Below, in pieces: positions 1 to 5,509 of a stretch of 17,166 bases of DNA. This stretch comes from Deltaproteobacteria bacterium (GTDB lineage: Bacteria; Desulfobacterota; GWC2-55-46; S146-73): NCBI GenBank assembly GCA_015492355.1, contig WGFF01000025.1:1-17166 (forward strand), read 5' to 3'. The notes under the pieces were generated by a model that made no database searches, had not been told where the DNA came from, and saw nothing but the letters and a program-made list of their open reading frames with translations. Position 1 is the stretch's first letter, and each line of letters opens with the position of its first letter. A program made the translations under genes and the position numbers.

Positions 1-6
1 GTCCTC

Positions 7-282
7 ATGGGCATAAGAACTCCAGAACTCCTGAAAAGGATAGACATACCAAGGCACAAGCTCTACTACCTCGAACAAAAGGGCTACATCAGACCCAGGA
101 AGACCGTCATCGGGGAAAAGGAATTCAGGGAGTACACAGAGGAAGACGTAAAAAAGGTCGAATACATCTGGAAGTACCTCAAAAAGGGGTTTAAATACAA
201 GATAGCCTATGAAAAGGCGATGGAGGAACTCTCCAACCCCCAGCTTTCGCTTATAAGGAATGAAAACACCCCTTCCACGTAG
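7..282 (+). CDS. small MerR-type HTH transcriptional regulator
   Basis: The 91-residue protein has the winged-helix layout of the MerR superfamily. A first helix-turn-helix spans about residues 4-28 (TPELLKRIDIPRHKLYYLEQ, where MerR proteins have the T-x-R-x-L-R-x-Y-E motif). The KGYIRP turn, a short wing and the helix YTEEDVKKVEYIWKYLKKG follow. Family knowledge: such proteins bind DNA as dimers. This one ends about 20 residues after the DNA-binding domain, so it has no room for an effector domain or a long dimerisation coiled coil. Its stop codon lies inside the Shine-Dalgarno stretch of kamA, so the two are probably co-transcribed and perhaps translationally coupled. Regulation of kamA is a guess from position. 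Only six bases precede the ATG in this window, so the promoter and any upstream start cannot be judged. The HTH begins at the normal distance from this Met, so the gene is probably complete. Confidence 0.8.
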   Translation: MGIRTPELLKRIDIPRHKLYYLEQKGYIRPRKTVIGEKEFREYTEEDVKKVEYIWKYLKKGFKYKIAYEKAMEELSNPQLSLIRNENTPST

Positions 283-286
283 GAGG
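281..286 (+). promoter_or_regulatory. Shine-Dalgarno AGGAGG that decides the kamA start
   Basis: AGGAGG lies 9 nt before the ATG at 296 and is followed by more purines (AGAGGAG). The in-frame ATG at 260 has no comparable site and would lie inside the MerR gene, so 296 is the better start. The site begins inside the MerR stop codon (TAG, 280-282), which suggests coupled translation. Confidence 0.8.
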
Positions 287-295
287 AGAGAGGAG

Positions 296-1459
296 ATGGA
301 AGGAGTTTTGATAAACTCCGAACCACCCGAGCACCGTACCGCAACAAAGACACCACCGGAACTCCTCAAGGTAATAGAGGCTCCACACATGTTTCCACAA
401 TGGTGGGACTGGAAGTGGCAGATGAAGAACAGAATCACCTCTATCGAACTCCTCCGCAAACTCCTCCACCTCACACCAAAGGAACTCGAGGGAACGAAAA
501 GGTCGAAGGGACGCCTCGCAATGGCTATAACCCCCTATTTCTTCAGACTCATGGACAGAAAAGACCCCGCCTGCCCCATACGAAAACAGACAATCCCGAG
601 GATAGAGGAATTCAGTGTCTCCGCACACGAACTCATAGACCCGTGCAGTGAGGACGAACACCAGCCAGTCCACGGCATTGTGCACAGATACCCTGACAGG
701 GTCCTCCTCATGGTTACAGACCTCTGTGCAACCTACTGTAGATACTGTACGAGAAAGAGGATGGTGGGCTCTGAACGCTCCCCCCTTACCAGGGAGGATT
801 TTGAGAGGGCGATGGATTACATAAAAGCCAATCGCTCCATAAGGGATGTACTCATATCCGGGGGAGACCCCCTCATACTCTCCACAGAACGGCTCGAATA
901 CTATATCAAAAGACTCCGAACCATAGAACACATAGAGATAATACGCATCGGCACACGCATACCGGTTACACTGCCCATGAGAATAGATGCCCACCTCGTC
1001 AATATGCTCAAGAGGTACCATCCCGTATACATGAGCATACATTTCTCCCATCCCAAGGAGATAACCCCGGAGGTCAGAAAATCCTGCACCCTCCTTGCAG
1101 ATGCGGGTATTCCGCTGGGCAGTCAGACGGTGCTCCTTAAAGGCATAAACGATACACCAGCGGTGATGAAAAAACTCATGCACGAACTGCTCAAGATAAG
1201 GGTGCGCCCCTACTACATCTACCAGTGTGACCTCGCCATGGGAACTGCACACTTCAGAACCCCGGTATCAACAGGTATAGATATAATCGAAAAACTCCGT
1301 GGACACACCACAGGCTACGCAGTGCCCACCTTTGTAATAGATGCACCGGGCGGAGGGGGAAAGATACCGGTCGGTCCGGTGTACATGATCTCACAGGCAG
1401 AGGGAAAGGTGATACTCAGGAATTATGAAAACAGGATATTCGAATACAATTATCTCTGA
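296..1459 (+). CDS. kamA: lysine 2,3-aminomutase, KamA-family radical SAM enzyme
   Basis: The 387-residue product should convert L-lysine to L-beta-lysine with a [4Fe-4S] cluster, S-adenosylmethionine and PLP. The radical-SAM motif CxxxCxxC is at C144, C148 and C151, and the PLP lysine is K356 in PGGGGK. D312 (YQCDL) and D349 (VIDAPGG) match the two aspartates that grip the substrate epsilon-amino group in the Clostridium subterminale enzyme (known residues C125/C129/C132, D293, D330, K337). All six sites share one offset of 19 residues. Glutamate 2,3-aminomutase replaces those aspartates, so lysine is the likely substrate. EpmB, the EF-P-modifying relative, is the other alternative; context does not exclude it, since neither epmA nor efp is in the window. 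The protein ends about 48 residues earlier than the clostridial enzyme. No beta-lysine acetyltransferase (ablB) lies nearby, so an osmolyte role is not shown. Start 296 was chosen on its Shine-Dalgarno. Confidence 0.88.
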   Translation: MEGVLINSEPPEHRTATKTPPELLKVIEAPHMFPQWWDWKWQMKNRITSIELLRKLLHLTPKELEGTKRSKGRLAMAITPYFFRLMDRKDPACPIRKQTIPRIEEFSVSAHELIDPCSEDEHQPVHGIVHRYPDRVLLMVTDLCATYCRYCTRKRMVGSERSPLTREDFERAMDYIKANRSIRDVLISGGDPLILSTERLEYYIKRLRTIEHIEIIRIGTRIPVTLPMRIDAHLVNMLKRYHPVYMSIHFSHPKEITPEVRKSCTLLADAGIPLGSQTVLLKGINDTPAVMKKLMHELLKIRVRPYYIYQCDLAMGTAHFRTPVSTGIDIIEKLRGHTTGYAVPTFVIDAPGGGGKIPVGPVYMISQAEGKVILRNYENRIFEYNYL

Positions 1460-1476
1460 CTCCACCAACTCACCCT

Positions 1477-1520
1477 TGAAACACCCTTCCTCAAGATTTG
1501 TAATCTTGAAAAGAGTTTTT
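1477..1520 (+). repeat. hairpin and possible decayed copy of the dispersed repeat, after kamA
   Basis: An 8-bp perfect stem (TCAAGATT, 1491-1498, with AATCTTGA, 1502-1509; 3-nt loop) lies in the 84-nt kamA-downstream gap. It is followed by AAAGAG and TTTTT. The T-run is not directly at the stem base, so it is a poor intrinsic terminator. Aligned by hand without gaps, 1477-1506 matches 10668-10697 of the intergenic repeat at 23 of 30 positions, with the hairpin in the same place. This could be an old repeat copy or coincidence. Confidence 0.4.
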
Positions 1521-1530
1521 AAAAACACAA

Positions 1531-1539
1531 GGGGGTGAG
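1531..1539 (+). promoter_or_regulatory. Shine-Dalgarno GGGGGTGAG of the 69-residue ORF
   Basis: GGGGGTGAG resembles GGAGGTGA and ends 4 nt before the ATG at 1544. The alternative in-frame GTG at 1535 lies inside this site, so ATG 1544 is preferred. A clear ribosome site in front of such a short frame supports it being a real gene. Confidence 0.6.
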
Positions 1540-1543
1540 AATC

Positions 1544-1753
1544 ATGAGCAAGATAAACACTGAAAGGTTCATCCAGGAGAAGAATAACTACATACTCAGG
1601 TGGCTCTCCCGTGGAGGTCCATCCATGACAAAGAACACGGGCAAACAACATGGCATACCCCTCCAGATAGACCCTGTGGAGGAGAGGATAAGGGACCTTC
1701 TCAAGGCTCTCCATCATACCAGGACCGGGAGGGACACACACAACAGGGATTGA
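1544..1753 (+). CDS. small conserved-looking protein of unknown function
   Basis: I do not recognise this 69-residue, strongly charged, soluble protein. It starts MSKINTERFIQEKNNYILRW, has a Gly-rich, basic middle and a helical region (DPVEERIRDLLKALHH) near the end, then a polar tail. It has no cysteines, signal peptide, membrane segment or HTH that I can see. Support for it being a gene: a good Shine-Dalgarno, an ATG start, codon use like its neighbours, and a tight fit between kamA (85 nt upstream) and pyrE (12 nt downstream), so it is probably co-transcribed with pyrE. The helical segment with flexible ends could suit a protein- or RNA-binding adaptor, but that is a guess. Confidence 0.6.
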   Translation: MSKINTERFIQEKNNYILRWLSRGGPSMTKNTGKQHGIPLQIDPVEERIRDLLKALHHTRTGRDTHNRD

Positions 1754-1765
1754 AGGATACGGTTT

Positions 1766-2341
1766 ATGGATGCAAGGGAAAGGTTACTCCATCTTCTGTC
1801 GCAAAAGTCCTTCTTCTATGACCCACAGGGAGGTTTCACCCTCTCAAGCGGAAGGAAGAGCAATGTCTACATAGATGCCAAGAGGACACTCCTTTCCAGC
1901 CAGGGTATGGTCCTGGTGGGCAGGGTTTTTTTTGAGTCTTTAAGGGATGTTAGTGCAGAGGCTATCGGCGGGCTCACACTCGGGGCAGACCCCATAGCCT
2001 ATGCCACAGCCCTCACAAGTACACTCGAGGGCAGACCACTCGATGTGTTCATAGTGCGGAAGGAGCCGAAAGGATACGGTACCCAGAGATGGATAGAAGG
2101 GGGGCTTGAGAAGGGTTCACAGGTGGTGGTCATAGACGATGTGCTTACAACGGGTACATCCACACTCAAGGCTATAGAGAGGGTGGAAGAGGCAGGATTC
2201 ACCGTAAAGAAGGTAATGGCACTTGTGGACAGACAGGAAGGCGGTAGAGAGAGGATAGAGGAAAGGGTAACGTGCCCCTTTGAAGCCATCTTCACAAAGG
2301 AAGAACTCCTGAGGGTCTACAGGGAGAGAGGGTGCGGGTAG
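1766..2341 (+). CDS. pyrE: orotate phosphoribosyltransferase
   Basis: This enzyme makes orotidine 5'-phosphate from orotate and PRPP, the fifth step of de novo UMP synthesis, in the cytoplasm. The PRPP-binding signature VVIDDVLTTGTST is at about residues 116-128. The catalytic-loop segment VRKEPKGYGTQRWIEGG precedes it (residues ~94-110), and the N-terminal FTLSSGRKSNVYID stretch is typical of the family. At 191 residues the length is normal for bacterial PyrE. The ATG at 1766 is preceded by GAAGGA about 8 nt upstream. The gene overlaps pyrF by 10 bp, so the two consecutive enzymes are translationally coupled. I see no pyrimidine attenuator in the short gap in front, though that gap is too small to hold one. 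Confidence 0.95.
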   Translation: MDARERLLHLLSQKSFFYDPQGGFTLSSGRKSNVYIDAKRTLLSSQGMVLVGRVFFESLRDVSAEAIGGLTLGADPIAYATALTSTLEGRPLDVFIVRKEPKGYGTQRWIEGGLEKGSQVVVIDDVLTTGTSTLKAIERVEEAGFTVKKVMALVDRQEGGRERIEERVTCPFEAIFTKEELLRVYRERGCG

Positions 2342-3075
2342 AGGGAAAAAAGCCTGCTCCAAGGGATCGAATCATCTTTGCCCTTGACCTTCCTACCAGA
2401 AAGGAAGCACTCCACTATGCAGGACTGCTCAAAGACAGTGTGGGGCTCTTCAAGATAGGGCTTGAACTCTTTGTAAGCTGTGGTCCGGACATAGTAAAGG
2501 CTGTAAGGGAGGTTTCAGGAAGGGGTATATTCCTCGATCTCAAATTCCACGATATACCGGCAACAGTTAGGTCTGCCTACAGGGCTATATCGAATCTGGG
2601 TGTGGAGTTTACAACCGTACACTGTGAGGGGAGCAGGGCGCTTTCGAGTATAGATGCCCTGAGAGGACCTGTTAAGGCCCTCGGTGTCACACTCCTTACG
2701 AGTCTTTCCGAAGATGACCTTGAGGAGATGGGTATAGACCCTGCCTACAGGGCATTGCAGGAACTTGTACTTCTCAGGGCAAGGACTGCAAGAAAGGCAG
2801 GCTGTAGCGGTGTTGTATGTTCTGGCAGGGAGGCTGGTGTGGTAAAGAGGCACCTGGGAGGGGATTTTATAGTTGTAACCCCTGGTATAAGGACCTCAGA
2901 AGACCTCACTGAGGACGATCAGAAAAGGGTGGTAACCCCCTATGAAGCCATCTACAGTGGAGCGGATTACATAGTGGTTGGAAGGCCCCTGAGGGATGCA
3001 CCAGACCCTATCACAAAGGCAGAGGAGATGGCAGAGGAGGTCCAGAGGGCACTTGCGGACAAAGCCAGGGGTTGA
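2332..3075 (+). CDS. pyrF: orotidine 5'-phosphate decarboxylase
   Basis: This enzyme decarboxylates OMP to UMP, the last step of the pyrimidine pathway. The catalytic motif DLKFHDIPATV carries the charged network D69, K71 and D74 with H73. Phosphate-binding ends of the TIM barrel are visible as VTPGIRT and as the C-terminal ADYIVVGRPLRDAPDP, the usual GRPI-type loop. The substrate-binding ALDLPTRKEAL region is at residues ~18-28. The 247-residue length is typical. The start is GTG at 2332, inside the end of pyrE, with GGGAGAGAGG just upstream; no later Met precedes the first beta strand. Its stop codon (TGA, 3073-3075) lies inside the -35 box of a promoter for the next unit. Confidence 0.95.
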   Translation: MRVEGKKPAPRDRIIFALDLPTRKEALHYAGLLKDSVGLFKIGLELFVSCGPDIVKAVREVSGRGIFLDLKFHDIPATVRSAYRAISNLGVEFTTVHCEGSRALSSIDALRGPVKALGVTLLTSLSEDDLEEMGIDPAYRALQELVLLRARTARKAGCSGVVCSGREAGVVKRHLGGDFIVVTPGIRTSEDLTEDDQKRVVTPYEAIYSGADYIVVGRPLRDAPDPITKAEEMAEEVQRALADKARG

Positions 3076-3100
3076 CTTGTGCGGTATTTTGTTTTATAGT
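3072..3100 (+). promoter_or_regulatory. sigma-70-type promoter for the TPR-FecR-lipoprotein-cyclase unit
   Basis: TTGACT at 3072-3077 (5 of 6 to TTGACA) and TATAGT at 3095-3100 (5 of 6 to TATAAT) are 17 bp apart, the optimum spacing. The predicted start near 3107 gives a leader of about 57 nt before the GTG at 3164. The -35 box overlaps the pyrF stop codon. I see no convincing terminator between pyrF and this promoter, so some read-through from pyrF is possible. Confidence 0.7.
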
Positions 3101-3163
3101 ACCAGCGGGACATCAGAGGGTTGGCTTCTCCCCTCAAGGTAAATCATATCAGCAGGTGCTTGT

Positions 3164-4555
3164 GTGAGATGGGTCTGTGTGTTTTTACTCGCTTTCACCT
3201 TCCTTCTCATCCATGGTAATGGTCTCTCCCTTGCAGGAGAGGGTGGGTCCTATCTTCAGCAGGGAATAGAGGATTTCAGGGATGAGAACTACGAAGAGGC
3301 ACTCGAAAGCCTTCTCAGGGCATACAACGCCGGTGAAGACCCTGCCACATCCGCCTACTACACGGGTCTCACATACAAGGAGATGCTACAGTACCATGAG
3401 GCAAGGGAGTTCCTCGAGAAGGCACTTTCGCTGAATCCCGCCCTCCATGAGGCATACCTCCATCTTGGAGAGGTCCTCTATGGACTGAACCTCCTCCAGG
3501 AGGCAGAGGAGGCGCTCTCCACTGCAATGGAAAAGGGGGTGGACCCGCCGCGCACCATGTATCTCTTAGGGCTCATTCACCTGAAGAAGGGGTCTTTTGT
3601 GGATGCAAGGGGGTATTTTGAGAGGGTGGTCTCTGAGTACAGCGATTCCCCTGTCGCATCCTATGCCAGAAAGGGACTGGATACACTCTCTACTATCGAG
3701 AAGAAGAGCCCCCTGAGGGTGGTCCTGAGTTATTCCTTCCAGTACGATGACAATGTACTCTTAAAACCCTCGGAAGAGGTCTCTGGTGTCAGGATAGAAG
3801 GGGAGGAGGATTCAAGGCATGTCTTCACCCTGATGGCAGACTATACCCCTGATATACCCGGACCAGCAGGGCTCACCGCAAGTTATGCCTTTTATCAATC
3901 CCTCCACTACGATCTCAACGAACTCGACATCCAGGCACACAGGCTCGCCCTCACACCCAGTATAGGCACCCGGGTGGGAGAGATAGATCTCCTTACAAGT
4001 TACGAGCACTTCTTCCTCAACAACGATACCTACCTTCAGATGGTCGCGATAAAGCCGTCATACACGTACAGGAGAGAGAAAGGATGGGAGCTTACTGTTA
4101 CAGGTGGTGTGCTTTTCAAGGAGTTCTCATACGAGAGGGTCGGTGGGGACGAGGACAGGGATGCGACAAACCTGAGCGTGGGTGTCCAGTACCTTTCCAC
4201 CCTTACCAGCAGGGGATATATCCTTCTGGGATACACCTATGACAGCGAGGATACGGACGGCAGGAACTGGGATTACAGGGGCAACAGGGTATCAGCCTAT
4301 CTATACTACTCCGTACTGAAACCCCTCTCCCTTCGTATCACAACAGGTGCATACCTGCAGGACTACACCAATACCCATACAGTCTATGGCAGGAAGAGAA
4401 AGGACCTTATATATACCGCAACACCAGAACTCGTATACACAAGGGGTGCGCTTTCAGTAAGGCTTCATTACTCCTTTACAAGGAGTGACTCCAATCTCAA
4501 GATATACGACTACACAAGGAACATCTATGGACTGGGAGTGGAATATCTCTATTAG
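3164..4555 (+). CDS. TPR plus outer-membrane beta-barrel protein, SLAM-like architecture
   Basis: The 463-residue exported protein starts with a signal peptide (hydrophobic VCVFLLAFTFLLIHG, cleavage near LSLAG|E, residues ~24-25). About four tetratricopeptide repeats follow at residues ~30-165 (for example ENYEEALESLLRAYNAG and EAYLHLGEVLYGLNLLQEAEEAL). The rest (~180-463) alternates polar and hydrophobic residues in short strands rich in Tyr and turns, and ends in YLY, an aromatic C-terminus typical of beta-barrel outer-membrane proteins. The barrel opens with LSYSFQYDDNV. A TPR domain followed by a barrel of about 280 residues is the layout of surface lipoprotein assembly modulators (SLAM, DUF560), which are of similar length. 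A lipoprotein is encoded two genes downstream. Plainer TPR porin-like proteins share this layout, so the SLAM role is inference. Start: GTG at 3164 with AGGTG 5 nt upstream. Confidence 0.72.
   Translation: MRWVCVFLLAFTFLLIHGNGLSLAGEGGSYLQQGIEDFRDENYEEALESLLRAYNAGEDPATSAYYTGLTYKEMLQYHEAREFLEKALSLNPALHEAYLHLGEVLYGLNLLQEAEEALSTAMEKGVDPPRTMYLLGLIHLKKGSFVDARGYFERVVSEYSDSPVASYARKGLDTLSTIEKKSPLRVVLSYSFQYDDNVLLKPSEEVSGVRIEGEEDSRHVFTLMADYTPDIPGPAGLTASYAFYQSLHYDLNELDIQAHRLALTPSIGTRVGEIDLLTSYEHFFLNNDTYLQMVAIKPSYTYRREKGWELTVTGGVLFKEFSYERVGGDEDRDATNLSVGVQYLSTLTSRGYILLGYTYDSEDTDGRNWDYRGNRVSAYLYYSVLKPLSLRITTGAYLQDYTNTHTVYGRKRKDLIYTATPELVYTRGALSVRLHYSFTRSDSNLKIYDYTRNIYGLGVEYLY
4516..4520 (+). promoter_or_regulatory. 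Shine-Dalgarno AAGGA inside the barrel gene, for the FecR gene
   Basis: AAGGA ends 6 nt before the ATG at 4527. This supports 4527 over the upstream in-frame GTG at 4485 and the GTG at 4581, where GGGGAGG touches the start codon. The FecR gene would then overlap the barrel gene by 29 bp, which would couple their translation. Confidence 0.5.
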
Positions 4556-5483
4556 GGAGAAGACCTCTATCCAGGGGAGGGTGGTCTACCCCTCTGGAAG
4601 GGTAAGGGGTGTCTTTACAGGAAGGTACCTTTCGGCCAGGTGCATACTCCTCTGGGTCTTTGTGCTTTCGGCGGTTTCGGTGTTTGTTCCAGAGAGGGTG
4701 GTGGCAGAGGTGGTGGGGAGTTTCACCTTTGTGAGGGGAAGGGTGGATATACTCAGGGTGGGTGAGAAGAGGGCTGTAAGCGTGAAGGCGGGAGATGAGG
4801 TCTCTGTGGGTGATATAGTGAGGACAAAGTCCAGGTCGAGGGCACAGATAACCTTTAAGGACGGAAGCAGGCTCAATATCGCCCAGAGGTCCAGGGTCGA
4901 GATAAAGGAGTTTATGTTCGAGCCTGACGGGGAGAAGAGGAGCTGTGTGCTCAGGGGTTTTAGAGGCAGGTTGAGGACAGTTGTGCCCGGGGTTTTTAAG
5001 GGCGAGGGATCAAGGTTCGAGGTTGAGACCCCCACTGCAGTGGCAGCGGTGAGGGGAACGGACTTTTTTGTGATAATAAAGCCCCTTGCAACGGATGTGA
5101 TGGTCGTGGAGGGGGTGGTCGGTGTGAGGAACATAGACCCATCGGTGGTTGGAGAGGTATTCCTCAGGGCATACCAGGCAACCACCGTTGAACTGGGGCG
5201 TCCTCCGATGGCACCGAGGACCATAACCCCGGGGGATGTGGCACCCCATCTCCAGGACACCGCACCACAAGAGGGTGAGACAGACCAGGAAAGGGATGTC
5301 CTGCCAGAGGTCGAGACAGAGAAGGATATAACGGATATGGAGACCGTTGAAGAGCCCGGTGTCCCTGTGACAGACGAGTGGACCGAAGAGCCAGAACCAC
5401 CGATTGTAGTACCCATAAGCGAGACCAGGGAGGAGGTCCTGAGCACCCCGGTGGATGTGAAGGTCATATTCCCCGGGCAGTGA
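4527..5483 (+). CDS. exported FecR-domain protein
   Basis: This 318-residue protein has a long polar N-terminus, a hydrophobic segment (CILLWVFVLSAVSVFV, residues ~39-54) and a possible signal cleavage after ERVVA. The domain that follows has the FecR pattern: a strand VRGRVDILR, a VKAGDEVSVGDIVRTKSRSRA loop, then FKDGSRLNIAQRSRVEIKEF and TPTAVAAVRGTDFFV. From about residue 220 the chain becomes acidic and Pro-rich without clear folds. FecR domains of this kind are periplasmic. In FecR proper they relay a TonB-receptor signal to a sigma factor, but no sigma factor or TonB receptor is present here. Co-occurrence of FecR proteins with CHASE2 cyclases is known and is seen here three genes apart. 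The start is uncertain (GTG 4485, ATG 4527 or GTG 4581); 4527 has the best ribosome site, though it leaves an unusually long region before the hydrophobic core. Confidence 0.75.
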   Translation: MDWEWNISIREKTSIQGRVVYPSGRVRGVFTGRYLSARCILLWVFVLSAVSVFVPERVVAEVVGSFTFVRGRVDILRVGEKRAVSVKAGDEVSVGDIVRTKSRSRAQITFKDGSRLNIAQRSRVEIKEFMFEPDGEKRSCVLRGFRGRLRTVVPGVFKGEGSRFEVETPTAVAAVRGTDFFVIIKPLATDVMVVEGVVGVRNIDPSVVGEVFLRAYQATTVELGRPPMAPRTITPGDVAPHLQDTAPQEGETDQERDVLPEVETEKDITDMETVEEPGVPVTDEWTEEPEPPIVVPISETREEVLSTPVDVKVIFPGQ

Positions 5484-5509
5484 ATCAGTTAGAGGGAGGG
5501 TATCTGTAG

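Noticed and set aside
260..295. Upstream ATG start for kamA at 260
   Set aside because: The extra 12 residues are encoded inside the MerR gene and over the strong AGGAGG site that serves ATG 296.
251..1252. Long minus-strand open frame over kamA
   Set aside because: It lies fully antisense to a gene with a complete set of catalytic residues, shows no recognisable motif, and has the irregular composition of a shadow frame. Similar shadows at 4586-5467 (-) and 9830-10624 (-) were left out for the same reason.
3135..3147. 13-nt match CAAGGTAAATCAT between the 3135 leader and the minus strand at 15198-15210
   Set aside because: Matches of this length are expected by chance a few times between the strands of a 17-kb window, and the flanks do not extend it.
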